Shown in pieces: positions 16,394-24,990 of a DNA stretch of 64,000 nt. Origin of the DNA: Sinomonas terrae (GTDB lineage: Bacteria > Actinomycetota > Actinomycetes > Actinomycetales > Micrococcaceae); assembly GCF_022539255.1 (NCBI RefSeq), contig NZ_JAKZBV010000001.1:558001-622000 (forward strand), written 5' to 3'. Both the position numbers and the translations under genes were made by a program. Each line of letters begins with the position of its first letter. The stretch's first letter is position 1. The notes beneath the pieces were generated by a model. It was not told the DNA's origin and ran no database searches. It saw nothing but the letters and a program-made list of their open reading frames with translations.

Positions 16394-17898
16394 TGGCCTG
16401 CCTCCAGGATCGAGGCTTCGCCGCCCGCGGGAGCGGCGTCGGATTCGAGGCCACGGTCGGCCTCGGCGACCCGACGGCGCTCGTCCTCGAGATCGAGCGA
16501 GCGGGTCAGGATCCAGTAGACGACGACGGCGACCGCCAGGCCGATGAGCATCGAGACGTCGACGCCGCCCATCGCCTTCGCGACGGGGCCCTCCATGGTG
16601 CCGACGACGGCGAACGGCATCATCGAAGCGAAGCCGATCACGTAGGCGAGAAGCCCCCGCCAGTTCCACCGGCCGTACATCCCACGCGGATTGAAGATTT
16701 CACGGATGGAGTAGTGGCCCTTCCGCACGACATAGAAGTCGACGAGGTTGATCGCGGTCCACGGGGTGAACAGGTAGCCGAGCACCGTGAGGAAGTCGCC
16801 GAACTGCGAGAGGAAGCTCTCGCTGGAGGCGAAGGCGATGACGGTTGAGAGGCCGCCGATGACGAGGAGGGTGATGACGCGCGTCCGGACCGTCAGCTTG
16901 ACCCGCTTGATGGAGTCCATCATGGACAGCAGCGTGAGGCTGCCGCCGTAGAAGTTGAGCGTTCCGATGGTGATCAGCGGAAGCACTGAGATCACCAGGA
17001 GCGCCGTGCCGAAGTGCGGGAAGATCTGGTCGCCGGCAGCGATCACCGCGGGCACGACGTCGTCCTTCGGGAACATCCCGGCAGCCAACGTGCCGACGAG
17101 CATCATCCAGGCGCCGCCGACGCCCGCGCCGAGGTACGTCCACCAGAAGGAGGCGCGCACGCCGACGTTCGGCGGCAGGTAGCGCGAGTAGTCGGAGACG
17201 TAGATCGACCAGGAGAGCTGGTAGACCGCGGCGGTGAAGAACTGAATGAGGAACGGGGTCAGCGCGAACTGGCCGAGATCGAGCTGCGCGGCCGTGAGCG
17301 GGTGGACGGCGATCATGCCGATGCTGAACGTCATGAGCACGACGAACATGAGCATCGTCAGCCAGCGCGAAGCCTTGTGGATGACGTCGTAGCCCACCAC
17401 AGCGAGCACGACGCCGACGACGGCGTACCCGACATAGCTGACCCAGCTGGGCACTGAGGCGAGGCTGCTCAGCGTGCTCCCGACGAGGATCTGGTTGAAG
17501 CCGGTGTAACCGACGTAGGTCACGAGCGCGACCACCCACACCAGGAGGGCGCCGAGGAAGCCGAACTGCGGCCGCGACTGCACCATCTGCGGAAGGCCGA
17601 GCTGGGGGCCCTGCGTCGAGTGGAACGCCATGAAGAACGAGCCGAAGAACGAGCCCAGAACGACGGCGATCGCGGACCAGATGAGGTTTCCGCCGAGTGA
17701 GATGCCGATGACGCCGACGGCGATCGTCGCCAGGTGCGCGTCGCCCGCGAACCACACCGGGAACAGATGCCAGACCTTGCCGTGGCGTTCCCGGAGGGGG
17801 ACGTAGTCGATCGAGCGGGCTTCGACGCGCAGCCGGGATCCGTGGGCCTCGGCGCTGGGGGTCACTGTTTGAGGATAAGTGTTGACAGAGTCGACCAT
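16390..17898 (-). CDS. NCS1-family (purine-cytosine permease type) transporter
   Basis: A 502-residue membrane protein with about 12 hydrophobic segments. It has the NCS1 features: a cytoplasmic N-terminus with IDYVPLRERHG, a first helix region LFPVWFAGDAHLATIAVGV, and SRPQFGFLGA in the loop after TM2. Members bring in nucleobases, hydantoins or thiamine-related compounds with Na+ or H+. It overlaps the dehydrogenase gene (GTGA), so it heads a permease-dehydrogenase-thiolase operon, which is unusual. The start has TAGGAG upstream. Confidence 0.88.
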   Translation of the reverse strand: MVDSVNTYPQTVTPSAEAHGSRLRVEARSIDYVPLRERHGKVWHLFPVWFAGDAHLATIAVGVIGISLGGNLIWSAIAVVLGSFFGSFFMAFHSTQGPQLGLPQMVQSRPQFGFLGALLVWVVALVTYVGYTGFNQILVGSTLSSLASVPSWVSYVGYAVVGVVLAVVGYDVIHKASRWLTMLMFVVLMTFSIGMIAVHPLTAAQLDLGQFALTPFLIQFFTAAVYQLSWSIYVSDYSRYLPPNVGVRASFWWTYLGAGVGGAWMMLVGTLAAGMFPKDDVVPAVIAAGDQIFPHFGTALLVISVLPLITIGTLNFYGGSLTLLSMMDSIKRVKLTVRTRVITLLVIGGLSTVIAFASSESFLSQFGDFLTVLGYLFTPWTAINLVDFYVVRKGHYSIREIFNPRGMYGRWNWRGLLAYVIGFASMMPFAVVGTMEGPVAKAMGGVDVSMLIGLAVAVVVYWILTRSLDLEDERRRVAEADRGLESDAAPAGGEASILEAGQ

Positions 17899-17965
17899 GA
17901 CAATCTCCTAGAGGAGGCCTGCAGCGGGACGGCGTCAGTGCGGTCCGGCCACAGGGATGGGTCTT

Positions 17966-18044
17966 CTTGGCTGGTGCGGTTCTTAGCTGGTGCGGTTCTT
18001 AGCGGGGCTGGTTCTTGGCTGGTGCGGTTCTAGCTGGTGCGGTT
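17966..18044 (-). repeat. Five tandem copies of the 3' end of the enoyl-CoA hydratase gene
   Basis: On the plus strand the unit is CTTRGCTGGTGCGGTT: four copies of 16 bp (17966-18029) and one of 15 bp (18030-18044). The last copy is the CDS tail encoding NRTS and the TAG stop. The others lie beyond the stop. Confidence 0.92.
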
Positions 18045-18755
18045 GAGTACGGCGTACGCGAGCTGTTCGAGCAGCAGCGCGGTGTGGTGCGACGATTCGG
18101 CGGCCGCGTCGATGACCTGACTCGTGAGGGTCAGCGCGAGCGGCGGCGCCTGGAGCAGTTCGTCGGCGATCTGCAGGGCACGCTTGAGATGGGTTCCTGC
18201 GCTGACCGTCTCGGTGATCAGGCCCCACTGTTCTGCGAGCGCGGGGTCGAAGCGGCGACCGCGGAGGATCAGGTCGCGTGTACGGGCGGGGCCGATAGTC
18301 CTAACCGCTCGGGCCACGCCGCCCGAGGAGGGCAGGATGCCCAGTCCGATCTCGGGGAAGCCGAAGACAGCCGTGTCGTCGGCGACCCGGAAGTCTGCGG
18401 CCAGTGCGAGCTCGAGCCCTCCGCCGAGGCAGTAGCCGGCGATCGCGGCGATGGTCGGCATGGGCAGCGAGGCGAGCTGCTCGTAGACGGCCCCCGAAGA
18501 GCGGTAGTAGGCGCTGATCGCTTCGGGAGTCATCTCCCGCAGCTCGGTGATGTCCGCGCCCGCGGAGAACACCTGGTCGCCGCCGGTGATGACGACGACG
18601 CGGCTCGTCGCGACCGCTTCAGACGCGAGCTGCTCGGCGAGCTGGGCCTCCAAGCCGGTCGAGAGCGCATTGCGCTTGCGCTCGCGTCGAAGGGTGACGA
18701 CGGCGATCTCGCCCTGCCGCGTCACTCCGACGGTGCCGGTGTCCTCCGCGGGCAT
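18030..18755 (-). CDS. Enoyl-CoA hydratase/isomerase
   Basis: A 241-residue crotonase. The oxyanion-hole motif is FSAGADITEL near residue 65 and the second one is AGYCLGGGLELALAADFRV. The catalytic-glutamate region is FGFPEIGLGILPSSGG. It hydrates 2-enoyl-CoA in beta-oxidation. The ATG at 18755 lies 3 bp behind the acyl-CoA dehydrogenase stop, so the two genes are co-transcribed. Its last codons are multiplied in the repeat array at 17966-18044. Confidence 0.92.
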   Translation of the reverse strand: MPAEDTGTVGVTRQGEIAVVTLRRERKRNALSTGLEAQLAEQLASEAVATSRVVVITGGDQVFSAGADITELREMTPEAISAYYRSSGAVYEQLASLPMPTIAAIAGYCLGGGLELALAADFRVADDTAVFGFPEIGLGILPSSGGVARAVRTIGPARTRDLILRGRRFDPALAEQWGLITETVSAGTHLKRALQIADELLQAPPLALTLTSQVIDAAAESSHHTALLLEQLAYAVLNRTS

Positions 18756-18758
18756 CGC

Positions 18759-19946
18759 TCACGCCTCCGGGCCGAGGAAGGAGACGAGGCCGGCCAGGCC
18801 GCGCTTCTTGGTCTCGTTCGCGATGACGAGCCGCTGGATCTCCGAGGTGCCTTCCCAGATGCGGTCGACGCGGAGCTCGCGCCACAGGCGCTCCACAGCG
18901 TAGTCGCGCATGTAGCCGCGGCCCCCGAAGATCTGCTGGGCGCGGTCGACGACGCGGTTCGACGCTTCGGACGAGGCGAGCTTGACGGTGGCTGCCTTGG
19001 CATGCAGCGTCTTGCGGACGTTCGGGTCGGTGAGGTCCGAGTTGTCGAACTCCCACGCGACCTGGTGCGTGAGGGCGCGGTTGGTCGCGATGTCGGCGAC
19101 GGAGTCCGCGATCATGCCCTGGATCAGCTGGCGGTCGATGAGCTTCTCGCCGCCCTGCTCGCGCTGCTTGGCCCATTCGATGGCGAGGTCGAGGGCGCGC
19201 TCGGCGGCACCGATGGTGCGGGCGCCGATCATGAGGCGCTCCTCGGTGAACCAGTCACGCGTGAGCTCGTAGCCGTTGCCGACACCGCCGAGCACGGCGT
19301 CCGCGCCGACGCGCACGTTCGTGAAGTGGAACTCCGGGTGCTCGTAGACGAAGGTGTGGGTGTAGCGGGGAGTCTTGGCAACCGTGACGCCGGGCTGGTC
19401 GACGTCGACCAGGAACATCGTCGGCCCCTCATCGGGAACGTTGGCCAGCACGAGCAGGAAGTCGGCGACGTCGCCGACCGTCACGAACCACTTCTCACCG
19501 TTGATGACGAAGCCCTCGCCGTCGCGGTGCGCCGTCGTCCGAATCCCCGACGGATCCGAGCCCGCGTCCGCCTCGGTGATTGCGACCGCGTCGCGCCGCT
19601 CGCCGCGAGCCTCCGGGATGAGGTACCGCTCGCGCTGCTCCTCGGTCGCGTGGGCCAGGGGATTCGCCGGCCGCCAGACGGCGTCCCAGAGCGCGTTGGT
19701 GAGCTTGCCCAGCTCGTCCTGGACGACGACCTGCTCGAGGACCGTCAGGCCCGCGCCGCCGAACTCGGCGGGCGTGTTGATTGCCTGCAGCCCGGCGCTC
19801 AGGACCGCCTCCTTGATCACGGCATGCGATTCCGCCGACAGGCCGTTGTTGGCCTCGCACTCGTCCTCGAACTGCATCATCTTCGTGGTGAGGTCGCGAG
19901 CGCGCTGCTTCAGCTCGACGAGCCTGGGTGTGTAGGCGAATTCCAT
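18759..19946 (-). CDS. Acyl-CoA dehydrogenase
   Basis: A 395-residue flavoenzyme. The FAD/substrate motifs are DAVAITEADAGSDPSGIRTT and GEKWFVTVGDVADF. The C-terminal ILxxx segment has WEGTSEIQRLVIANETKKR, where the GTSEI stretch normally precedes the catalytic base region. It introduces the 2,3-double bond of acyl-CoA and passes electrons to ETF. The ATG at 19946 is behind AAGGAGAACG. Part of a ligase-dehydrogenase-hydratase run on one strand. Confidence 0.93.
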   Translation of the reverse strand: MEFAYTPRLVELKQRARDLTTKMMQFEDECEANNGLSAESHAVIKEAVLSAGLQAINTPAEFGGAGLTVLEQVVVQDELGKLTNALWDAVWRPANPLAHATEEQRERYLIPEARGERRDAVAITEADAGSDPSGIRTTAHRDGEGFVINGEKWFVTVGDVADFLLVLANVPDEGPTMFLVDVDQPGVTVAKTPRYTHTFVYEHPEFHFTNVRVGADAVLGGVGNGYELTRDWFTEERLMIGARTIGAAERALDLAIEWAKQREQGGEKLIDRQLIQGMIADSVADIATNRALTHQVAWEFDNSDLTDPNVRKTLHAKAATVKLASSEASNRVVDRAQQIFGGRGYMRDYAVERLWRELRVDRIWEGTSEIQRLVIANETKKRGLAGLVSFLGPEA

Positions 19947-19997
19947 TGCTCGTTCTCCTTGGGTGGTGAGGGCTTAGTGCCCGGGTGCCCCGGGCAC

Positions 19998-20033
19998 GGG
20001 TCTTGTTGGGGTCTTTGTGTCTTGTGGGGTCTT
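19998..20033 (-). repeat. Imperfect ~18-bp tandem repeat after the acyl-CoA ligase stop
   Basis: The minus strand reads GAAGACCCCACAAGACACAA then AGACCCCAACAAGACCC, starting a few bases after the ligase stop at 20042. The unit is less exact than at the other sites. Confidence 0.6.
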
Positions 20034-20041
20034 CGTCTGGC

Positions 20042-22099
20042 CTAGTGAGCCAGGACGATGCGGGCGTCCAAGCCGAGCGCCCCCGACGGGGTTGCGAGAA
20101 GCGGGTTGACCTCGAGCTCGGCGATCTCCGGATGGGCAGCCGCGAGCTCGGTGACACTCGCGATTGCCGCCGCTGCCGCGTCGAGGTCGACGGCGGGCCG
20201 CCCGCGGACGCCGTGAAGAATGGCGGCAGCGTGCAGCGACTCCAGCAGCTCCCGGGCCGATTCGGCGTCGATCGGTGCGAGGGCGAAGGCGACGTCTTCG
20301 AGGACTTCCGTCATGATCCCGCCGAGCCCGACCATCGCGACGGGCCCGAACCGCGGATCGGTCTGCACCCCGACGATGAGCTCGACGCCGTCGGTGAGAT
20401 CGGCCATCGCCTCGACGCAGTATGCGGGCGCGGCCAGCCGCCCGTCCATGCCGGCATAGGCGGCGCGAAGGGCGACGGCGTCCTTCAGGCCGAGGGCGAC
20501 CCCGCCGGCGTCGGACTTGTGGAGCAGGCCCATCGCCTTCAGGACGACGGGGTACCCGGCCCGCTCGGCCGCCGCGACGGCGTCGTCGGCGGAACCGACC
20601 ATCTCGGCCGCTGGGTACGGCAGGCCGGCCCCGGCAAGCAGCTCCCGCGCCTCCCAGTAGCTGTCGCTCACGGCGGGCAGTGCAGCGGGCACTTCGGCCG
20701 GTGGGCGCGGAGCCGCGGCTCCCCGCGCGAGGATGCCCAGGGCCCTCGCCGCGTCCTCGACTGCGGAGAAGACGGGCACTCCCTGTTCGGCCAGCACGCG
20801 GGCCGCGGGGGAGGAGGCCCGCATCGTGTGCACGGCGACTGGCTTCTGGTGTTGCCGCGCGACCTCGGCCAGCCGGTGCGCGGTCTCGATCTCACGGCGC
20901 GCGAGGCCCTCGCCGTATTCGCCGTACCCACCGAAGTAGCCCGTCATGAGCACCGCGTCCACGTCGGCGTCGGAGAGCATCGTCTCGAGCACCCGGCCGA
21001 AGGACGTGATGTCCTGTTCTCCGGCGCCCGCCAGGTCGACAGGGTTCGCGACGCCCGCCGAAGGGGGCAGCTCCGCGGTCAGCACCGCTTGGGTCGCGGG
21101 CGCGAACTCGGGCACGGACAGGCCGGCGGCAGTGGTGACGTCGGAGGCGACGCTCGCGTGCCCTCCGCCGTCGGCCAGAACGCCGACGGAACGCACCGGG
21201 CGCGGCGGGCAGCTCAGGAGCATGGCGACGACGCCGGCCAGCTCGCGTGGGCTGTTCACGCGGTAGACGCCCGCGGCCCGGCAGGCGGCGTCGATCACGG
21301 CCGTGTCCGAGGTGAGGGAGCCCGTGTGGGACTGCGCTCCGCGCACCGACGCCTCGCTGCCCCCGACCGTCAGCAGGACAACCGGCTTGCCCGCCTCACG
21401 CGCCGCCGCCGCCGCGGCGACGAAGTCGCGGCCGTCGCCGAAGTCTTCGCAGTAGGCGGCGATGACGTGCGTGCCCTCGTGCTCAATGCATGAGCGGATC
21501 AGATCGGCGACCCCGACGTCAGCCTGATTGCCCAAGGAGGCGAATCGGGCAAAGCCGAGGTTGTGCTCGCTCAGGAACTGGCTGAGCTCAAGGGCCATGT
21601 TGCCGCTCTGGGACAGGAGCGTCACCGGGCCGGCTGGCAGCGGGTTCGAAGCGAGAGTGAGACCGACGGTCGAATCGATGACCCCAAGACAGTTGGGCCC
21701 GAGAAGGACGGCACCTGCTTCGCGGACCTTCGCGACGATGCGCTCCTGGGCCGCGCGGCCCTCGGCGCCGGTCTCAGCGAAGCCCGCCGTCACCCCGACG
21801 AGAGCCCGCGCTCCGGCGAGGAGCGCGTCGTCGACCGCTGCCTCGAACGACTGCGCCGGGACGGCGATCACGGCCAGATCGACGGGCTCGGTCAGCTCGG
21901 CGAGGCTCCGCACGGTCGGGCGGCCGAGTACCGGCTCGCCGCGGCGGTTCACCAGATGCACCGTGTGGGTCTCGACCATGCGCAGGGCCTGGACGCTGAG
22001 CCAGTTGCCGTACTTCGTGTGATCGTTGCTCGCGCCGATGATGGCGACTGATCGGGCATCGAAGAGTGCGTTGATGTCGCGTTGCGTGGCCGTCTTCAT
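20042..22099 (-). CDS. Acyl-CoA synthetase/acetate-CoA ligase, NDP-forming
   Basis: A 685-residue fused protein of the Acs/SCS-like (acetyl-CoA synthetase, ADP-forming) group. It starts with a CoA-binding domain (SVAIIGASNDHTKYGNW) and a flavodoxin-like ligase-CoA region (LLGPNCLGVIDS, LLSQSGNMALEL; the phospho-His lies in AQSHTGSLTSD). It ends with an ATP-grasp domain (VVLKAMGLLHKSDAGGVALG and VMVGLGGIMTEVLEDVAF-like VAMVGLGGIMTEVLED). It activates a fatty or organic acid to its CoA thioester. The ATG at 22099 overlaps the SDR stop (ATGA); the longer upstream frame is a shadow. Confidence 0.9.
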   Translation of the reverse strand: MKTATQRDINALFDARSVAIIGASNDHTKYGNWLSVQALRMVETHTVHLVNRRGEPVLGRPTVRSLAELTEPVDLAVIAVPAQSFEAAVDDALLAGARALVGVTAGFAETGAEGRAAQERIVAKVREAGAVLLGPNCLGVIDSTVGLTLASNPLPAGPVTLLSQSGNMALELSQFLSEHNLGFARFASLGNQADVGVADLIRSCIEHEGTHVIAAYCEDFGDGRDFVAAAAAAREAGKPVVLLTVGGSEASVRGAQSHTGSLTSDTAVIDAACRAAGVYRVNSPRELAGVVAMLLSCPPRPVRSVGVLADGGGHASVASDVTTAAGLSVPEFAPATQAVLTAELPPSAGVANPVDLAGAGEQDITSFGRVLETMLSDADVDAVLMTGYFGGYGEYGEGLARREIETAHRLAEVARQHQKPVAVHTMRASSPAARVLAEQGVPVFSAVEDAARALGILARGAAAPRPPAEVPAALPAVSDSYWEARELLAGAGLPYPAAEMVGSADDAVAAAERAGYPVVLKAMGLLHKSDAGGVALGLKDAVALRAAYAGMDGRLAAPAYCVEAMADLTDGVELIVGVQTDPRFGPVAMVGLGGIMTEVLEDVAFALAPIDAESARELLESLHAAAILHGVRGRPAVDLDAAAAAIASVTELAAAHPEIAELEVNPLLATPSGALGLDARIVLAH

Positions 22100-22929
22100 T
22101 GGTGGCCTCCTTCCGGCGTCGGAGCGGCGTGTCCGATGCCCCAGGCATCGGCGCCTCCGTCCACCACGATCGTCGTTCCAGTGATGTAAGAACCGCCAGC
22201 GGAGGCGAGGAATGCGACCAGCCCGGAGACGTCTTCCGGCGCGCCGAGGCGGCCCATCGGGACGGCCTCGGCCCAGCGCTTGCGGTCCTCGTCCGTGTAG
22301 TTGTCGCCAAGGCCCTCGGTCGCGATCGTCCCCGGGGCGATGCAGATGCTGCGGATGCCATAGCGGCTCCATTCCAAGGCCAGGCCCGCGGCGAGGTTCT
22401 CGACGGCGGCGCGCGCGCTCGCGGCGTGGACGAAGCCCGGAATGCCGCGGCGCGGGGAGAAGGCCATGAAGAACACGACCCCCGACCGGTTGGGGATCAT
22501 CGAGCGCGTCGCGACCTCGCGAGTCAGGGCCCACGTGGCGTCGACGGCGAGTCGGTGGACCGCGCGCCAGCCCTTGAGAGTGATGTCCTCGGCGGCGGCG
22601 CTGAACTGGCCGCCCGCGTTGTTGACGAGGATGTCGATGCGGCCGAACTGGTCGAGTGCTTCGGTGACGAGCGCGGCGATCTGGTCTTCCTCCCGCACGT
22701 CTGCGACGACGGCGAGGCCCCGCGCCCCGAGGGACTCGATCTCGGCGACCACCTTCTCGAGCAGCTCGAGCCGGCGTCCCGCGACGACGACGTCGGCGCC
22801 CGCACGGGCGAGGTCGAGCGCCGTCGCCCGGCCGATCCCGGTACCTCCGCCTGTCACGAGGGCGACTTTGCCCTGCAGTGCATCGGGCTGCAGAACTTCC
22901 CGATCTTCGGGTCTGGGTGCAACAGTCAT
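22096..22929 (-). CDS. Short-chain dehydrogenase/reductase, enoyl-CoA reductase (PECR)-like
   Basis: A 277-residue SDR with TGGGTGIGRATAL and NNAGG in place. Where most SDRs have YxxxK, it reads FVHAASARAAVENL, so both Tyr and Lys are absent. This is as in the PECR/2,4-dienoyl-CoA-reductase-like subgroup, where the reaction mechanism differs. Substrates are then probably enoyl-CoA esters, in line with its place first in an acyl-CoA operon. The ATG at 22929 lies 19 bp from a CTGAC-N6-GTCAG operator-like site. Confidence 0.85.
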   Translation of the reverse strand: MTVAPRPEDREVLQPDALQGKVALVTGGGTGIGRATALDLARAGADVVVAGRRLELLEKVVAEIESLGARGLAVVADVREEDQIAALVTEALDQFGRIDILVNNAGGQFSAAAEDITLKGWRAVHRLAVDATWALTREVATRSMIPNRSGVVFFMAFSPRRGIPGFVHAASARAAVENLAAGLALEWSRYGIRSICIAPGTIATEGLGDNYTDEDRKRWAEAVPMGRLGAPEDVSGLVAFLASAGGSYITGTTIVVDGGADAWGIGHAAPTPEGGHQ

Positions 22930-22947
22930 GGCTTCAAAACCTCCGGT

Positions 22948-22963
22948 CTGACTGGTCAGTCAG
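22948..22963. promoter_or_regulatory. CTGAC-N6-GTCAG site before the SDR operon
   Basis: CTGACTGGTCAGTCAG, a 5-bp inverted repeat with 6-base centre, 19 bp upstream of the SDR start. It shares its arms with sites before tetR and the hydrolase gene. Presumed TetR operator. Confidence 0.65.
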
Positions 22964-23101
22964 TCAACGCTGATTCTGGGGGACTGTCAAGAGTCTGAGA
23001 GAGATGATTTCTCGATCTCAGATCCCCTGAGCCTTTGTTTTCCGCAGGAATTCGCGGATTCTCCCGGCGGAGTCATCGTGGTTTGCGTCGCTGCCATAGA
23101 C

Positions 23102-23144
23102 CTGACTCTAGCGTCAGATATCCCCTTACTGACTCTAGCGTTGG
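23102..23144. promoter_or_regulatory. Two CTGACTCTAGCG sites before the tetR gene
   Basis: CTGACTCTAGCGTCAG at 23102-23117 has perfect CTGAC/GTCAG arms. CTGACTCTAGCGTTGG at 23129-23144 repeats the left half and centre. They are 27 bp apart and upstream of the TetR gene. Presumed autoregulatory operators. Confidence 0.7.
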
Positions 23145-23179
23145 TAAGCTGTCCCCGTCGGGTCGAAAGGAGATCGCAC

Positions 23180-23806
23180 GTGACTCAGACTGCTCGCGAA
23201 GACCGTATGGGCGCCCGGGGCTCCAACGACGAGGTGCGGAAGGCTGCCATCTTGGACGCCGCCGCCCAGCTCATCGCAGAACGCGGATACCACGCGGTGC
23301 GAATCGCCGACATCGCGAAGATCGTCGGAAGCAGCACCGGGGCGGTCCACTACTACTTCCCAGGCAAGAGCGATGTCCTGCGCCTCGCGCTCAACCATGC
23401 GATCACGCGCGCGTTTGCGAGGCAGAGCGCCGAGCTCAAGAACATCCCCTCGGCCCGCGAGCGATTGCTCAAGCTGATCGACATGCAGCTGCCGCGAATC
23501 GGGCAGGTCCGGGACGAATGGTCTGTGTGGGTGCAGTTCTGGGCCGAGGCTGCGGTCCGGCCCGAATTGCGACCCGAGCACAACGAGTTCTATGCACGAT
23601 GGCGAGAGACCGTCGAACGCATCATCGAGCGCGGGCAGCGCGCCGGCGAGTTCCGCGCCGACGTCGACCCGAGTCTCGTCGCAATGCAGCTCACTGCGAT
23701 GACCGACGGCGCCGCGATCCAGGTGCTAACGGGTTCCCCCGGCCTGAACGTCACCGCGATGCGGGAGCTGCTCATCGCATTCGTCCAGAGCGCCCTCGTC
23801 GACTGA
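23180..23806 (+). CDS. TetR-family transcriptional regulator
   Basis: A 208-residue TetR protein. The N-terminal helix-turn-helix spans about residues 20-60: ILDAAAQLIAERGYHAVRIA, then IAKIVGSSTGAVHYYFPGKS. The C-terminal ligand domain is all-helical, with VWVQFWAEAAVRPEL resembling the TetR_C domain of BetI/FadR-like regulators. The GTG at 23180 has AAAGGAG in front; the open frame extends 34 codons upstream over the operators and is not coding. It is likely a repressor released by an acyl-CoA or related metabolite, controlling its own gene and the neighbours that carry CTGAC-N6-GTCAG sites. Confidence 0.92.
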   Translation: MTQTAREDRMGARGSNDEVRKAAILDAAAQLIAERGYHAVRIADIAKIVGSSTGAVHYYFPGKSDVLRLALNHAITRAFARQSAELKNIPSARERLLKLIDMQLPRIGQVRDEWSVWVQFWAEAAVRPELRPEHNEFYARWRETVERIIERGQRAGEFRADVDPSLVAMQLTAMTDGAAIQVLTGSPGLNVTAMRELLIAFVQSALVD

Positions 23807-24805
23807 CCCTCCCTGAGGGGCCGGCGGCGGCTCCCAAGCTGCCAACCCCGCCGTCGCTCCGCGCGCGAGTTCGCGCTCCGCATCTTCCGTGCGGAGCAGC
23901 CACGTCTTGCGTCCCCGGCTGACTACGGTCCGCCTGCCTCGATGGAGCACATCGCAGAGGATCTGGTCCCAGTGGCGGTATTGCACATCATGCCCCTCGT
24001 TGGCATAGAGCCGGACGAGGGGCTGCTCGGGAAGCACCTCCACCCAGCGGCGCAGGTGGGCGGTCGGCACCACGGCGTCGTCGTTCCCCCAGTAGAGGAA
24101 TGCCGGCGCGCTGAGCCCGGAAAGGCCCGGCAAGTCCCCGTGCTCATAGAGCTCCAATGCCTGCCGCAGTCCGTCCGGCGTCGAGGATGCGCCCTGCGCG
24201 AGCAGGGCGTGGGTCGCCTCCTCAACGGCCGACGCCGCGAATCCAGGGATGCGGTGCACTGGGCTCGAGGCGGGGAAGGCCCACCATCCGACAGGATCCG
24301 CGATGACAGCGTCCAGATCGACGTGCAGAGGAGCGCCCGCGCCGTGATCGGAGAGCGTGCAAGCCAAGTGCACACTCGTGACGCGCTCGGGCCGTGCCGC
24401 TATCACATGGGCCGCGTAGGGGCCGCCGCCGGAGATCGCAACGACCGCGACCCGCTCTACGCCAAGCCTGTCCAGCAGATCCCACACGTCCCCCGCATGC
24501 TCGGCGGCCCCGCACTCCGGGTCGAAAGGCGTCAGGCCGAGCCCGTTCCTCTCGACTGCCACGAGCCGTATGCCCAGCTCCTCGCGAAAGCTGCGTGCGA
24601 ACTCCAGAAGCCGGAGGACACGCACCGAGGTTCCCGCCCCGCCGAAGACGAGTGCGACCGGCCACGGCTCCCGTCCCTCGTCGATATATCTCACGTGCCG
24701 CCCCGAAGCGAGCTGACAGGTGCGGACGGTCGGCCCGAGGGGGTCGAATGCCGTCGATCCGACCTCGATGGCTGAGGGGCCGAGCGGGACCCCATGCTGA
24801 ACCAC
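23726..24805 (-). CDS. Alpha/beta hydrolase
   Basis: A 359-residue hydrolase. The nucleophile elbow VAISGGGPYAAHV (G-x-S-G-G), an acid in YWGNDDAVVPTAH and a late His in YANEGHDVQYRH form the triad. The oxyanion region is VFGGAGTSVRVL. The substrate is unknown; an ester or lactone related to the acyl-CoA genes is plausible. The last 81 bp run antisense through the end of the tetR gene. The residues encoded there (about 333-359) are low complexity and may be an extension past the natural end. The site CTGACGCTTGCGTCAG lies 40 bp upstream. Confidence 0.85.
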   Translation of the reverse strand: MVQHGVPLGPSAIEVGSTAFDPLGPTVRTCQLASGRHVRYIDEGREPWPVALVFGGAGTSVRVLRLLEFARSFREELGIRLVAVERNGLGLTPFDPECGAAEHAGDVWDLLDRLGVERVAVVAISGGGPYAAHVIAARPERVTSVHLACTLSDHGAGAPLHVDLDAVIADPVGWWAFPASSPVHRIPGFAASAVEEATHALLAQGASSTPDGLRQALELYEHGDLPGLSGLSAPAFLYWGNDDAVVPTAHLRRWVEVLPEQPLVRLYANEGHDVQYRHWDQILCDVLHRGRRTVVSRGRKTWLLRTEDAERELARGATAGLAAWEPPPAPQGGSVDEGALDECDEQLPHRGDVQAGGTR

Positions 24806-24845
24806 GGCACCCTCCTTGGTGTCGTTGACTGTTGTCGAAGCGCAT

Positions 24846-24861
24846 CTGACGCTTGCGTCAG
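24846..24861. promoter_or_regulatory. Perfect 7-bp inverted repeat before the hydrolase gene
   Basis: CTGACGCTTGCGTCAG, matching the first tetR-proximal site at 14 of 16 positions. It sits between the divergent hydrolase and Nudix genes. Confidence 0.7.
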
Positions 24862-24990
24862 TGTTCGATTCTCGTTGGATGCTTCAGGGCCTGTCAATGG
24901 GCGTCGTGGCTTGCGATTCGGGCTTCAAGCGATGATTGACGCGCGAATCAGATTCCCGGTAGTTTGAGGGCGTTTGAGAGGGAGGCAACC

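Noticed and set aside
18015..21493. Plus-strand frames of 676 and 502 codons
   Set aside because: Antisense to the acyl-CoA genes, which show complete family motifs on the minus strand.
24933..24950. TGATT...AATCA dyad before the Nudix gene
   Set aside because: Only 5-bp arms of simple sequence and no second copy; weaker than the CTGAC-N6-GTCAG sites.
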